Positions 9,500-19,645 of a stretch of 64,000 nucleotides of DNA are shown here, one piece after another (the stretch's first letter is position 1; each line of letters begins with the position of its first letter). Both the position numbers and the translations under genes were made by a program. Origin of the DNA: Stutzerimonas urumqiensis (GTDB lineage Bacteria; Pseudomonadota; Gammaproteobacteria; Pseudomonadales; Pseudomonadaceae); assembly GCF_003640395.1 (NCBI RefSeq), contig NZ_RBZQ01000003.1, positions 248,001-312,000 on the forward strand. The letters are read 5' to 3'. The notes under the pieces were generated by a model. It made no database searches and was not told the origin of the DNA. It saw nothing but the letters and a program-made list of their open reading frames with translations.

Positions 9500-10294
9500 T
9501 CAGCGGACCAGCCCCTCCATCGGGGACGAGGCGCTGGCATAGAGTTTCTTCGGCATGCGCCCGGCCAGATAGGCCAGTCGGCCGGCCTCGATCGCATGGC
9601 GCATGGCGCGGGCCATCATCACCGGCTGCTGCGCATGGGCGATCGCGCTGTTCATCAGCACGGCCTCGCAGCCCAGCTCCATCGCGATGGTCGCGTCGGA
9701 CGCCGTACCCACGCCCGCATCCACCAGCACCGGCACGGTGGCTTCCTCGAGGATGATGCGCAGGTTATAGGGGTTGCAGATGCCCAGCCCGGTGCCGATC
9801 AGGCCGGCCAGCGGCATGACGGCGATGCAGCCCATCTGCGCCAGTTGCCGCGCGATGATCGGGTCGTCGCTGGTGTAGACCATCACGTCGAACCCGTCGG
9901 CGATCAGCGTCTCGGCCGCTTTCAGGGTTTCGATGACGTTGGGAAACAGCGTCTTCTGGTCGGCGAGCACTTCCAGCTTGACCAGGTTGTGGCCATCGAG
10001 CAGTTCACGGGCCAGCCGGCAGGTGCGCACCGCTTCTACCGCGTCGTAGCAACCGGCGGTGTTCGGCAGGATGGTGTAGCGATCCGGCGAAATCACGTCC
10101 AGCAGGTTGGGCTCGTCCGGGTTCTGGCCGATATTGGTACGGCGAACCGCGACGGTGACGATCTCAGCCCCTGACGCCTCGATGGCTTCGCGGGTTTCGG
10201 TCATGTCCTTGTACTTGCCGGTGCCGACCAGCAAGCGCGATTGGTAGGTACGACCGGCGAGAACGAAGGGCTTGTCGGCGGGAACTGGGTTCAT
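9500..10294 (-). CDS. thiG: Thiazole synthase ThiG
   Basis: 264 residues. ThiG builds the thiazole phosphate of thiamine from 1-deoxyxylulose-5-phosphate, dehydroglycine and ThiS thiocarboxylate. It is a TIM barrel whose Schiff-base lysine lies in [14 protein letters not shown]; the phosphate-binding glycines are in [14 protein letters not shown] and VLMNSAIA. It follows thiS after about 100 bases. No TPP riboswitch is recognisable upstream of thiS or thiG, unlike thiC in many bacteria. Confidence 0.97.
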   Translation of the reverse strand: MNPVPADKPFVLAGRTYQSRLLVGTGKYKDMTETREAIEASGAEIVTVAVRRTNIGQNPDEPNLLDVISPDRYTILPNTAGCYDAVEAVRTCRLARELLDGHNLVKLEVLADQKTLFPNVIETLKAAETLIADGFDVMVYTSDDPIIARQLAQMGCIAVMPLAGLIGTGLGICNPYNLRIILEEATVPVLVDAGVGTASDATIAMELGCEAVLMNSAIAHAQQPVMMARAMRHAIEAGRLAYLAGRMPKKLYASASSPMEGLVR

Positions 10295-10395
10295 CGATGT
10301 TTCCTCATGTCAGGCGGGCGACGGATGACCCCGCATCGCCAGCACGGGTTGGCCCGGTGCGACGATGCTGGCGGACCGTCGCAACGCGCCGGCAA

Positions 10396-10596
10396 TCAGC
10401 CTCCGCCGATGGCGTGCACCACTTCGACGCGATCGCCCTCCTTCAAGGGCGTGGCCGGATGCTGGCTGCGGGGCACGATGTCCAGGTTCAGCTCGACCGC
10501 AACGCGGCGGCCGGCCAGTTCGAGACGCTCGAGCAGGTCTGTGATCGTCGCGCCATCGGACACTTCGAATGGCTCGCCATTGAGCTGGATACGCAT
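10396..10596 (-). CDS. thiS: Sulfur carrier protein ThiS
   Basis: 66 residues with the ubiquitin-like beta-grasp pattern (MRIQLNGEPFEV, TITDLLERL, VAVELNLDIVPR) and the diagnostic C-terminal Gly-Gly, here IGGG, which is adenylated and converted to the thiocarboxylate that feeds sulfur to ThiG. It is directly upstream of thiG, as expected for a functional pair. Confidence 0.95.
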   Translation of the reverse strand: MRIQLNGEPFEVSDGATITDLLERLELAGRRVAVELNLDIVPRSQHPATPLKEGDRVEVVHAIGGG

Positions 10597-10671
10597 GGGG
10601 TCGGCCTTTTTTGCGGGCCGCGCATTCTAGCCTGAAGCGCAATGGGGTCCAAGCGACACGCCGCCCTCCCG

Positions 10672-11043
10672 TCAGGCCATGCGCCAGCCTGCGATCAGCA
10701 GGCATGCCCAACCCGCCATGAAACACAGCCCGCCGAGCGGCGTGACCATGCCGAGCTTGCCGACGCCCGTCAGGGTGAGCAGGTACAGGCTGCCGGAGAA
10801 CAGCAGGATTCCACCAACGAACGAAGCACCCGCCGCGGTCACCAGGCGGCCTGGCGCGTGCATCGCCAGCAAGGCCACCCCGAACAGCGCCAGCGCGTGC
10901 ACCAGCTGATACAGCACGCCCGTCTGGAACACCGCCAGGTACTCGGCGCTCAGGCGGCCGCGCAATCCGTGGGACGCGAAGGCGCCAAGGGCGACGCCGG
11001 TAAGGCCGAAAAAGGCGGCCAGGGGCAGAAAGGCACGAATCAT
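10672..11043 (-). CDS. DUF423 membrane protein
   Basis: 123 residues from the ATG at 11043, which has GGAG eight bases upstream. Four hydrophobic segments fill the protein. Motifs typical of DUF423 (YwdK family) are visible: GVALGAFASHGLRGRL near residue 16, FQTGVLYQLVHALALF, and the glycine-rich SFVGGILLFSGSLYLL with TPLGGLCFMAGW. It is an inner-membrane family without an assigned function. Adjacent and divergent to mtgA. Confidence 0.88.
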   Translation of the reverse strand: MIRAFLPLAAFFGLTGVALGAFASHGLRGRLSAEYLAVFQTGVLYQLVHALALFGVALLAMHAPGRLVTAAGASFVGGILLFSGSLYLLTLTGVGKLGMVTPLGGLCFMAGWACLLIAGWRMA

Positions 11044-11076
11044 GAGGGCTCCGGTCATAAGCGTGAGGCTGCTGCC

Positions 11077-11082
11077 TATAAT
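11077..11082 (+). promoter_or_regulatory. Candidate -10 element for mtgA
   Basis: A perfect TATAAT lies in the short gap between the divergent DUF423 and mtgA genes. No good -35 hexamer is found 16-18 bases upstream. If used, transcription would begin near 11089, which would leave a GTG at 11091 almost leaderless and favours the ATG at 11112 as the mtgA start. Confidence 0.35.
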
Positions 11083-11111
11083 GGCCCTCCGTGAAGCTCC
11101 CGACCAATCCC

Positions 11112-11819
11112 ATGTTCTGCTCCCTGACTCGCCGCCTGCTCAAGCTCGCGCTCTACCTCGGCCTCGCCTCGATGGGCCTGGTCCTCATGCTGCGCTGGGT
11201 ACCGCCGCCATTCACGGCGCTGATGATCGAGCGCAAGATCGAATCCTGGGGCACCGGGGAGGCGATCGACCTCGAGCGTGACTGGCGCCCCTGGGCGGAA
11301 CTACCCGGCAACCTGAAGATGTCGGTCATCGCAGCCGAGGACCAGAAGTTCGCCGAGCACTGGGGGTTCGACTTCGCCGCCATCCGCGCCGCGATCGAGC
11401 ACAACGAAGAAGGCGGCTCGCTGCGCGGCGCCAGCACGCTGAGTCAGCAGGTCGCCAAGAACCTCTTCCTCTGGTCCGATCGCAGCTGGCTGCGCAAGGG
11501 CCTGGAAGTCTGGTTCACGGCATTGATCGAACTCTTCTGGCCCAAGCAGCGCATCCTCGAGGTCTACCTCAACAGCGTCGAATGGGGTGACGGCATCTTC
11601 GGTGCCGAGGCGGCGGCGCGCCATCACTTCGACAAGGGCGCGCCTGACCTGTCGGATCGCCAGGCCAGCCTGCTCGCCGCCGTGCTCCCGAACCCGCGCG
11701 AATGGAGCGCCAGCCGGCCGACCGCCTATATCGAACGCCGCGCGCGCTGGATACGTCAGCAGGTCCGCCAGCTTGGCGGTACGAACTACCTGGCAGAGAT
11801 GCGCACGCCGCACCCTTGA
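11112..11819 (+). CDS. mtgA: Monofunctional biosynthetic peptidoglycan transglycosylase MtgA
   Basis: 235 residues from the ATG at 11112; an in-frame GTG at 11091 would add seven. A single N-terminal membrane anchor (about 8-28) is followed by a GT51 glycosyltransferase domain. The catalytic Glu lies in VIAAEDQKFAEHWGFD, and GASTLSQQVAKNLFLW plus KQRILEVYLNSVEWGDGIFG are further GT51 signatures. It polymerises lipid II into glycan strands in the periplasm and has no transpeptidase domain. The start choice is the only doubtful point. Confidence 0.93.
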   Translation: MFCSLTRRLLKLALYLGLASMGLVLMLRWVPPPFTALMIERKIESWGTGEAIDLERDWRPWAELPGNLKMSVIAAEDQKFAEHWGFDFAAIRAAIEHNEEGGSLRGASTLSQQVAKNLFLWSDRSWLRKGLEVWFTALIELFWPKQRILEVYLNSVEWGDGIFGAEAAARHHFDKGAPDLSDRQASLLAAVLPNPREWSASRPTAYIERRARWIRQQVRQLGGTNYLAEMRTPHP

Positions 11820-11977
11820 GGCGCGTGCGCGCCGAAGCTCGCCGAGAAGACGGCAGGCGTGCACGGAAGGTTTCGATGCCATCGGCCGCAGCCGAACACG
11901 GCGCCCGCGTTCACCGCAGCGGCGGCGGCAACCGGAGCGCCCGCCGGGACCGCATCGGAAGGGTCGCCGCAGAAACG

Positions 11978-12007
11978 AAAAGGCCGCACCTCGGGGTGCG
12001 GCCTTTT
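11978..12007. terminator. Bidirectional rho-independent terminator between mtgA and rpoH
   Basis: A 13-bp perfect stem (AAAAGGCCGCACC at 11978-11990 with GGTGCGGCCTTTT at 11995-12007) carries A-runs on one side and T-runs on the other, so it can act on both strands. It lies 16 bases past the rpoH stop and also ends the mtgA transcript. Confidence 0.88.
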
Positions 12008-12023
12008 GCATCTGCCGGCTGCA

Positions 12024-12878
12024 TTACGCCTGCAGGGTACCTTTGAGCTTGTTCAGCGCGTTCTTTTCCAACTGCCGGATACGTTCGGCGGAGACGTTGT
12101 ACTTGGCAGCTAGGTCATGCAGCGTCACCTTGTCATCCGACAGCCAGCGCTGTTGCAGGATGTCGCGGCTGCGCTCGTCCAGCCCCTCGAGCGCTTCATG
12201 CAGGTTGGTCGACGAACTGTCGCTCCAGTCAGCATCCTCGAGCTGGCGGGCCGGGTCGTAGCGATGGTCTTCCAGATAGTGCGCCGGCGACTGGTAGGCG
12301 CTGTCATCGTCCGCGTCCTCGGCCGGATCGAAAGCCATGTCCTGCCCGGTGAGGCGGCTTTCCATTTCGCGCACTTCATGCGGCTCGACGCCCAGGCTGT
12401 CGGCCACGGCGCGCACTTCGTCGTTGTTCAGCCAGGCCAGACGCTTCTTCTGGCTGCGCAGGTTGAAGAACAGCTTGCGCTGGGCCTTGGTGGTCGCGAC
12501 CTTGACGATGCGCCAGTTGCGCAGGATGAACTCGTGGATCTCGGCCCGGATCCAGTGCACGGCGAACGACACCAGCCGCACACCCATTTCCGGATTGAAG
12601 CGCTTGACCGCCTTCATCAGGCCGACGTTGCCTTCCTGGATCAGATCGGCCTGGGCCAGCCCGTAGCCCGAGTAGCTGCGGGCGATATGAACGACGAAAC
12701 GCAGGTGGGCCAGCACCATTTGCCGGGCAGCATCGAGATCCTGATGGTAGTAGAGGCGTCCGGCCAACTCGCGCTCCTGCTCCAGCGTCAACAGCGGCAG
12801 GCTGTTGACCGTCTGCACATAGGCCTCGAGATTCGCACCCGGAACCAGCGCCTGAACAGGTTGCAGAGATGTAGTCAT
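12024..12878 (-). CDS. rpoH: RNA polymerase heat-shock sigma factor sigma32 (RpoH)
   Basis: 284 residues. The sigma70-family regions are recognisable: region 2 ([33 protein letters not shown]), the RpoH box [17 protein letters not shown], which contacts core polymerase and is specific to this group, and region 4.2 near the C-terminus ([27 protein letters not shown]). It directs heat-shock genes such as groESL and dnaK. A shared gene order with ftsX-ftsE-ftsY upstream is ancestral. A stress-responsive promoter candidate lies in its leader (see the separate entry). Confidence 0.97.
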   Translation of the reverse strand: MTTSLQPVQALVPGANLEAYVQTVNSLPLLTLEQERELAGRLYYHQDLDAARQMVLAHLRFVVHIARSYSGYGLAQADLIQEGNVGLMKAVKRFNPEMGVRLVSFAVHWIRAEIHEFILRNWRIVKVATTKAQRKLFFNLRSQKKRLAWLNNDEVRAVADSLGVEPHEVREMESRLTGQDMAFDPAEDADDDSAYQSPAHYLEDHRYDPARQLEDADWSDSSSTNLHEALEGLDERSRDILQQRWLSDDKVTLHDLAAKYNVSAERIRQLEKNALNKLKGTLQA

Positions 12879-12906
12879 GCAGATCCTCCAGCTCGTGAGC
12901 TGCGGA

Positions 12907-12934
12907 AGTTTATCATTGCCCCCTCGGACTGCAA
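12907..12934 (-). promoter_or_regulatory. rpoH: Candidate sigma70 promoter for rpoH
   Basis: On the minus strand TTGCAG (12934-12929) and TAAACT (12912-12907) are 16 bases apart, about 30 bases upstream of the rpoH start. It overlaps the AlgU-like promoter described separately. Multiple overlapping promoters before rpoH are known in P. aeruginosa. Confidence 0.35.
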
Positions 12935-12950
12935 GCCTGTGGAAAAGTTC
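12924..12950 (-). promoter_or_regulatory. rpoH: Candidate AlgU (sigmaE-type) promoter for rpoH
   Basis: On the minus strand a perfect GAACTT -35 (12950-12945) is followed after 16 bases by TCCGA (12928-12924). The AlgU consensus is GAACTT, 16-17 bases, TCTGA, so nine to ten key bases agree. It lies in the 111-base gap between ftsX and rpoH. AlgU-dependent transcription of rpoH is established in P. aeruginosa, so envelope stress control is likely here as well. Confidence 0.6.
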
Positions 12951-12989
12951 CCGACAAGCAAACTAAAAGGCTTGAATATCAAGAGGTTA

Positions 12990-13996
12990 TCAGCGAGGCG
13001 CCAATTCGCTCAGATGGCGTGCGACCGCCAGCCACGCACCGATGTAGCCCAGCAATATCGCCCCTAGAACCAGCGACAGGCCATCCTCGCCCGGCACGCC
13101 GGCCAGCGCAAAATCACTGCCATAGAGGCCCGCCAGACGAACCACCGCCTCGTTGAGCCAGCCCAGCCCGTAGGCCAGCAGCAGCCAGGCGAGCAGACCG
13201 GCGCCGAGGCCGTACAGCGCTCCCATATAAAGGAAGGGCCGGCGCACGTAGCCGTCGGTTCCGCCCACCAGCTTCACCACCTCGATCTCGGTACGGCGGT
13301 TCTCGATGTGCAGGCGGATGGTGTTGCCGATCACCAGCAACAGCGTCGCCACCAGCAGCAGCGTCAGACCGAAGACGAAGCGATCGCCCAGCTTGAGAAT
13401 CGCACTCAGGCGCTCGACCCAGACGAGGTCCAGCTGCGCCTGCTCGACGCCCGGCAATTCGGCCAGCTGCTGGCGCAGCGATTCCAGCTTGGCGCGGTCG
13501 ATCTCGCGGGGCGTCACCACGATCACGCCCGGCAGCGGGTTGTCCGGCAGTTCACGCAACGCCTCGCCCAGTCCCGACAACTGCTGGAACTCTTCGAGCG
13601 CCTGCTCACGGCTGACCCAGGCGGCGTCCGCCACGTCCGGCCAGTCGGCAATCTGCTCGCGCAGCGCCGTCCCGGCCTCGTTACGCACATCCAGCTCCAT
13701 GTAGAGCGAAATCTGGGCGGCGCGCTGCCAGGACCCGCCAAGCCGCTCGATGTTGTCGAGCAAAAGTGCCAGGCCCATCGGCAGGCTCAGCGCGACCGCC
13801 ATGACCAGGCAAGTGAAGAAGCTGCCGATCGGCTGCTTGCCGAGCCGCTTGAGGCTGTCGACCAGACTCGCCCGATGGCTTTCCAGCCAGGCGTGGAACA
13901 GCGCCTTGAAGCCCGGCTCGTCGCTTTGCGGTTCGGGCTTGCGGCCCGAGCCCCCGACGCGCTCGGCCGGTTTGGATTCCGGTGTCGAAGCCGCCA

Positions 13997-13997
<1 letters not shown>
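12990..13997 (-). CDS. ftsX: Cell division protein FtsX
   Basis: 335 residues. FtsX is the membrane subunit of the FtsEX ABC complex that signals from the septal ring to periplasmic peptidoglycan hydrolases. The pattern is a cytoplasmic N-terminus, one TM (about 60-80), a periplasmic domain (90-200), then three TMs (about 210-235, 260-285, 305-330). KLVGGTDGYVRRPFLYMGALYG is the family's conserved coupling segment. The start codon overlaps the ftsE stop by one base. The N-terminal 40 residues are polar and Pro/Ser-rich. Confidence 0.95.
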
Positions 13998-14665
<668 letters not shown>

Positions 14666-14669
14666 GCCA

Positions 14670-16004
14670 TCAGGCCTCTTTATCCGTGAACAAGGCCTGG
14701 ACGAAGGCGTCCGCCTCGAACGTGCGCAGGTCATCGATGGTCTCGCCGACCCCAATAAAGCGGATCGGCAAGCCGAACTGCTTGGCCAGGGCGAAGATCA
14801 CCCCGCCCTTGGCCGTGCCATCGAGCTTGGTCAGCACCAGGCCGGTGAGCTCGACCGACTGGTTGAACTGGCGCGTCTGGCTGATCGCGTTCTGCCCGGT
14901 GCCGGCATCGAGCACCAGCAGCACTTCATGCGGCGCGGTCTCATCCAGCTTGCCCATGACCCGACGGACCTTCTTCAGCTCCTCCATCAGGTTGTCCTTG
15001 GTGTGCAGGCGCCCGGCGGTGTCCGCGATGAGCACGTCCACGCCGCGGGCCTTGGCGGCCTGCACCGCATCGAAGATCACCGACGCCGAGTCGGCCCCGG
15101 TGTGCTGCGCGATGACCGGAATGGCGTTGCGCTCGCCCCAGATCTGCAACTGCTCGACCGCGGCCGCACGGAAGGTGTCGCCGGCGGCCAGCATGACTTT
15201 CTTGCCGTCGCGCTGAAGCTTCTTGGCCAGCTTGCCGATGGTGGTGGTCTTGCCGACGCCGTTCACGCCGACCACGAGGATGACGTAGGGACGCTTCGCC
15301 GCGTCGATCTGCAAGGGCTGCTCGACCGGCCGCAGCAGCGCCGCCAGCTCCTCCTGCAACGCCTTGTACAGCGCGCCGCTGTCGGACAGCTCCTTGCGCG
15401 CGACGCTGCGGGTGAGGTTCTGGACGATCACCGCGGTGGCCTCGACGCCGACGTCGGCCATCAGCAGGCGCGTCTCGATGTCTTCGAGCAACTCGTCGTC
15501 GATCGCCTTCTTGCCCAGGAACAGGCTGGCCATGCCCTCGCCGATGCTGGCGCTGGTCTTGGACAGCCCCTGGCGCAGGCGCGCGAAAAAGCCTGCGCGG
15601 GCCGGCGCCGTGGGCGCTTCGGGTTCCTCGACCGGCGTGGGCGTCGGCTGTGGCTCTTCGACCGGCTCGTCCGGCAGCGGGACCGGCTCGGGGGTCGGCT
15701 CGGGCTCGGTGACAGGCTCAGGGGTGGAGGCAGGCTCGGGTTGCGGCTCGTCCTGCGGCTCGAGGACCGGCTGCAGCTCCGCGAGCAGCTCGGCGCGGGT
15801 GGGCTCTTCCGGTGCGGTCGGCTCGACCAGTTGCTCGATGGCCTGCTGGTCCGGCTTGTCGGCGAACGGCTGGCTGTCTTCCAGCGGCTCGGTGGCGGGC
15901 GGTTCGGCGGCCGGGGTCTGCGGCTTTCGGCGAAGCCAGCCGAAGAGGCCCTTCTTCTCGCCGGATTCTGCCGGCGCCTTCTTGTCGTCGTTGGAACCAA
16001 ACAT
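14670..16004 (-). CDS. ftsY: Signal recognition particle receptor FtsY
   Basis: 444 residues from the ATG at 16004 (CCTCC upstream on the plus strand, an AGGAGG-like site on the coding strand). Residues 1-25 form the basic lipid-binding start ([11 protein letters not shown]), residues about 26-150 are a Pro/Glu/Thr-rich A domain with EPxPTPEP-type imperfect repeats, and the rest is the SRP GTPase NG domain with [21 protein letters not shown] and [10 protein letters not shown]. FtsY docks ribosome-SRP complexes at the inner membrane. An upstream extension of 105 residues is possible in frame but overlaps a divergent promoter region and looks unlike FtsY. Confidence 0.96.
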   Translation of the reverse strand: MFGSNDDKKAPAESGEKKGLFGWLRRKPQTPAAEPPATEPLEDSQPFADKPDQQAIEQLVEPTAPEEPTRAELLAELQPVLEPQDEPQPEPASTPEPVTEPEPTPEPVPLPDEPVEEPQPTPTPVEEPEAPTAPARAGFFARLRQGLSKTSASIGEGMASLFLGKKAIDDELLEDIETRLLMADVGVEATAVIVQNLTRSVARKELSDSGALYKALQEELAALLRPVEQPLQIDAAKRPYVILVVGVNGVGKTTTIGKLAKKLQRDGKKVMLAAGDTFRAAAVEQLQIWGERNAIPVIAQHTGADSASVIFDAVQAAKARGVDVLIADTAGRLHTKDNLMEELKKVRRVMGKLDETAPHEVLLVLDAGTGQNAISQTRQFNQSVELTGLVLTKLDGTAKGGVIFALAKQFGLPIRFIGVGETIDDLRTFEADAFVQALFTDKEA

Positions 16005-16197
16005 GGAGGGGGCATTCTCAAAGGTGCGGATCGCCGACGTCTCGCCGGCCAGACGGTGCCGTATCCTAGCACCTCGCTCGACGCCAACGCTAAGACCGGG
16101 CCGGGCGGCGTCCCGGCGAGGGTTTGATTCACCCCGACGCGCCAGTACCATGACGCGCTCGTCCATGCATGAATACTCAGCCAGCAAGAGCCATCCC

Positions 16198-17553
16198 ATG
16201 CCCCAGATCATCTGCCGCGCCGCGGCCCTGCTGCTCGGACTGGGTCTGTCGCTGACAGCGCTCGCCGCCGAGAGCCAGCCGACCCACGAATTCGTTCTCG
16301 ACAACGGCCTCAAGGTCATCGTGCGTGAGGATCACCGCGCGCCGGTGGTGGTTTCACAGCTCTGGTACAAGGTCGGCTCGAGCTACGAGTCGCCCGGCCA
16401 GACCGGCCTGTCCCATGCGCTCGAGCACATGATGTTCAAGGGCAGCCGCAAACTCGGCCCTGGCGAGGCGTCGCGCATCCTGCGCGAACTCGGCGCCGAG
16501 GAAAACGCCTTCACCAGCGACGACTACACCGCCTATTACCAGGTGCTGGCGCGCGATCGTCTGGCGGTCGCGCTGGAGCTGGAGGCCGACCGCATGGCGA
16601 GCCTCAGGCTGCCGCCGGAGGAATTCGAGCGCGAGATCCAGGTGATCATGGAGGAACGCCGCCTGCGCACCGACGACAAGCCCAACGCCCTGGCGTTCGA
16701 GCGGTTCCAGGCGATGGCCTACCCGTCCAGCGGCTATCACATCCCGACCATCGGCTGGATGGCCGATCTCAAGCGCATGACCGTCGAGGAACTGCGTCGC
16801 TGGTACGAGGCCTGGTATGCGCCCAACAACGCCACACTGGTGGTGGTGGGCGATGTCACGGTCGACGAGGTGCGCACCCTCGCGCAGCGCTATTTCGGCC
16901 CTATCGAACGGCAGCCGGTGCCGATCGCCAAGGCCCCGCTGGAGCTGGACGAACCGGGCGAGCGGCGCCTGACGCTGCACCTCAACACCCAGTTGCCCAG
17001 CCTGATCATGGCGTTCAACGTTCCCAGCCTGTCGACTGCCGAGAGCGCCACCTCGGTGCATGCGTTACGGCTGGCAGCGGCCCTGCTCGACGGCGGCTAC
17101 AGCGCCCGACTGCCCTCGCGGCTCGAACGTGGCGAGGAGCTGGTGACGGGCGCCTCCGCCTGGTACGACGCCTACGCCCGCGGCGACAGCCTGTTCGTGC
17201 TGTCCGCCGCCCCGAACGTGCAGAAGGGGCACTCCATCGAGGAGGCCGAAGCCGGCCTGTGGCGGGAACTCGAAGCCCTGAAGAATGCCCCGCCCACCGA
17301 GGAAGAACTCGAGCGCGTGCGCGCCCAGGTCATCGCCGGACTGGTCTACGAGCGCGACTCCATCACCCAGCAGGCCACCACCATCGGCCAGCTGGAGACG
17401 GTCGGCCTGTCCTGGAAACTGATGGACCAGGAACTCGCCGCCCTCGAAGCGGTGACCGCCGAGGACATCCAGCAGGCCGCCCGTACCTATTTCACCCGCC
17501 CGCGGCTGAGCGTCGCGCACGTCCTGCCGGAGGAGCCGAAGGATGATGAGTGA
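16198..17553 (+). CDS. M16 family zinc metallopeptidase, catalytic member of a pair
   Basis: 451 residues from the ATG at 16198, which gives a good signal peptide (MPQIICRAAALLLGLGLSLTALA). In-frame ATGs at 16150 and 16174 would add up to 16 polar residues. The inverted zinc motif HALEH is at 73-77, and the third zinc ligand lies in ELEADRM. M16 peptidases (pitrilysin/insulinase type) cut oligopeptides inside a clamshell made by two homologous halves. The next gene encodes a partner lacking the motif, so the two products probably form a periplasmic heterodimer like mitochondrial processing peptidase. Substrate unknown. Confidence 0.88.
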   Translation: MPQIICRAAALLLGLGLSLTALAAESQPTHEFVLDNGLKVIVREDHRAPVVVSQLWYKVGSSYESPGQTGLSHALEHMMFKGSRKLGPGEASRILRELGAEENAFTSDDYTAYYQVLARDRLAVALELEADRMASLRLPPEEFEREIQVIMEERRLRTDDKPNALAFERFQAMAYPSSGYHIPTIGWMADLKRMTVEELRRWYEAWYAPNNATLVVVGDVTVDEVRTLAQRYFGPIERQPVPIAKAPLELDEPGERRLTLHLNTQLPSLIMAFNVPSLSTAESATSVHALRLAAALLDGGYSARLPSRLERGEELVTGASAWYDAYARGDSLFVLSAAPNVQKGHSIEEAEAGLWRELEALKNAPPTEEELERVRAQVIAGLVYERDSITQQATTIGQLETVGLSWKLMDQELAALEAVTAEDIQQAARTYFTRPRLSVAHVLPEEPKDDE

Positions 17554-19015
17554 AGCCACCCCGATCCGTCGTCTCCCCGCGGCGCTGTTCACCGTCGCCA
17601 GCCTGCTGCTGGCCCCACCGGCGTTGGCCGAGCAACCGGCCGGCGCCTCGAGCGCCGAAAGCCGCATCGAGTCGTTGCAGTCGCTCAGTGATCAGCCGCT
17701 CGACCGACGCGCACTCGATATCCAGAGCTGGACGACCGAAGAAGGCGCCAAGGTGCTGTTCGTCGAAGCACACCAGCTGCCGATGTTCGACCTGCGCCTG
17801 ACTTTTGCCGCGGGCAGCAGCCAGGACGCCGGCGAACCCGGTCTGGCGATGCTGACCAACGCCATGCTCAACGAAGGCATCGCCGGCAAGAACGTGACCG
17901 AGATCGCCCAGGGGTTCGAGCGCCTCGGCGCCGTCTTCGGCAACGGCTCCTACCGGGACATGGCCGTGGCCAGCCTGCGCAGCCTGAGCGACGCGGACAA
18001 GCGCCAGCAGGCGGTCGAACTGTTCAGCCAGGTCGTCGGCGCGCCGACCTTCCCGCAGGAATCGCTGGAGCGCATCCGCAATCAGGTGCTGGCGGGCTTC
18101 GAATTCCAGAAGCAGAACCCCGGCAAGCTGGCCAGCGATGCGCTGTTCGAGTCGCTCTACGGTGACCACCCTTATGCCCACCCGAGCGAAGGCACGCCCG
18201 AGTCGATCCCGAAGATCGACGTGAACGACCTGAACGCCTTCCATGACCGTGCCTACACGGCCAAGAATGCGGTGATCGCGCTGGTCGGCGACCTCACCCG
18301 CGACGAAGCGCAGGCGATCGCCGCCCAGGTTTCCAGTGCCCTGCCCGAAGGCCCGGCGCTACCGCCGCTCGCCTCGCCGCAGGCGCCCAAGCCCGGCCTG
18401 GAGCACATCGAATTTCCGTCCAGCCAGACGCACCTGCTGCTCGCCCAGCTCGGCATCGAACGCGGCGATCCGGACTACCCGGCGCTCTACCTCGGCAACC
18501 AGATTCTCGGCGGCGGCGGCTTCGGCACCCGGCTGATGGAAGAAATCCGCGAGAAGCGAGGGCTGACCTATGGCGTCTATTCCGGCTTCAGCCCGATGGC
18601 CGAGGCCGGGCCGTTCATAATCAACCTGCAGACCCGCGCCGAGCTGGCCGACGGCACGCTGGCGCTGGTCAAGCGGCTGGTGGGCGAGTACCTGGAAAAG
18701 GGCCCGACCGAAGCCGAACTCGAACAGGCCAAGCGCGAAGTCGCCGGCAGCTTCCCGCTGACGACCGCCAGCAACGCCGACATCGTCGGGCAGCTCGGCA
18801 GCATCGGCTTCTACGACCTGCCGCTGACCTACCTCGAAGATTTCACCCAGGCGATCCAGGCGCTCAGCGTCGAAGACGTCCGGCGCGCCATGAACGAGCA
18901 CCTGGATGTCGACGACTTCGTCATCGTCACGGCCGGACCGACCGTCGAGCAAAAGCCGTTGCCGCCGCCAACCGACCAACCCGTCCAGGCGCCCAGCGCC
19001 GTTCCGGAGCATTGA
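17543..19015 (+). CDS. M16 family peptidase-like protein, non-catalytic partner
   Basis: 490 residues with a signal peptide (cut near PPALAEQ). It overlaps the previous gene by 11 bases and is translated from ATG 17543 with GGAGG upstream. Where the active partner has HxxEH this protein reads GLAMLTNAMLNEG, so zinc ligands are missing. It keeps the M16 substrate-binding features, notably GGGGFGTRLMEEIREKRGLTYGVYSG-like sequence (conserved Arg and Tyr) in the C-terminal half. It most likely completes the peptidase chamber with the product of the upstream gene. The C-terminal 25 residues are Pro-rich. Confidence 0.87.
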   Translation: MMSEATPIRRLPAALFTVASLLLAPPALAEQPAGASSAESRIESLQSLSDQPLDRRALDIQSWTTEEGAKVLFVEAHQLPMFDLRLTFAAGSSQDAGEPGLAMLTNAMLNEGIAGKNVTEIAQGFERLGAVFGNGSYRDMAVASLRSLSDADKRQQAVELFSQVVGAPTFPQESLERIRNQVLAGFEFQKQNPGKLASDALFESLYGDHPYAHPSEGTPESIPKIDVNDLNAFHDRAYTAKNAVIALVGDLTRDEAQAIAAQVSSALPEGPALPPLASPQAPKPGLEHIEFPSSQTHLLLAQLGIERGDPDYPALYLGNQILGGGGFGTRLMEEIREKRGLTYGVYSGFSPMAEAGPFIINLQTRAELADGTLALVKRLVGEYLEKGPTEAELEQAKREVAGSFPLTTASNADIVGQLGSIGFYDLPLTYLEDFTQAIQALSVEDVRRAMNEHLDVDDFVIVTAGPTVEQKPLPPPTDQPVQAPSAVPEH

Positions 19016-19609
19016 TTGGCCAACCCACCGATCCGCCCGACCGCCCGTCGCGGTACCGGCCAGCTACGCATCATCGGCGGCGAATGGCGCAGCCGTCGCT
19101 TCGACTTCCCCGACGCCGAGGGCTTGCGCCCCACGCCGGACCGGGTGCGCGAGACCCTGTTCAACTGGGTCGCGCCCTACATCGTCGGCGCGCGGGTGCT
19201 CGACCCCTTCACCGGCAGCGGCGCGCTCTATCTCGAAGCCCTATCCCGCGGGGCGGGCATGGCGCTGGCACTGGACGTGAACGCCAGCGCCATCGCCAGC
19301 TTGCGCAAGCACCTCGACACGCTCAAGTGCGGCCAGGGCCAGCTGATGCAGGCCGATGCGTTGCGCTACCTGGAGAACCAGTCGCCGACGCCGTTCGGCC
19401 TCGTCTTTCTCGACCCGCCCTTCAACAAGCAGCTCCTGCTGCCCGCGTGCGCGCTGCTCGAAGACAAGGGCTGGCTCGCCGAGCGGGCCTGGATCTACAC
19501 CGAGAGCGAAGCGGCGCCCTCCAGCCTGGGCTTGCCCGGCAACTGGCGGCTGCACCGCGAAAAGAAGGCCGGCAGCGTGCATTACGCACTCTGGGAACGC
19601 AGCTGCTAG
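19016..19609 (+). CDS. rsmD: 16S rRNA (guanine966-N2)-methyltransferase RsmD
   Basis: 197 residues from a TTG immediately after the previous stop (tgaTTG). The alignment with RsmD proteins, whose conserved start is near GQLRIIGGEWRSR, supports this start. SAM motif I is VLDPFTGSGALYLEALSRGA; the catalytic DPPF (N6/N2-methyltransferase type NPPY/DPPF) is in VFLDPPFNK. It methylates G966 of 16S rRNA during 30S assembly. It is the last gene of the M16 pair operon, as in other pseudomonads. Confidence 0.93.
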   Translation: MANPPIRPTARRGTGQLRIIGGEWRSRRFDFPDAEGLRPTPDRVRETLFNWVAPYIVGARVLDPFTGSGALYLEALSRGAGMALALDVNASAIASLRKHLDTLKCGQGQLMQADALRYLENQSPTPFGLVFLDPPFNKQLLLPACALLEDKGWLAERAWIYTESEAAPSSLGLPGNWRLHREKKAGSVHYALWERSC

Positions 19610-19645
19610 CCGGTCGCGCATGCCCTCGATGACAGGAGTGCCGGC

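Noticed and set aside
10295-10395. TPP riboswitch between thiS and thiG
   Set aside because: No CTGAGA/ACC(T)GATCTGG-type THI-box motifs can be found in the gap or before thiS.
11091-11819. mtgA starting from GTG 11091
   Set aside because: The TATAAT at 11077-11082 would make this almost leaderless, and the membrane anchor is complete from ATG 11112; kept only as an alternative.
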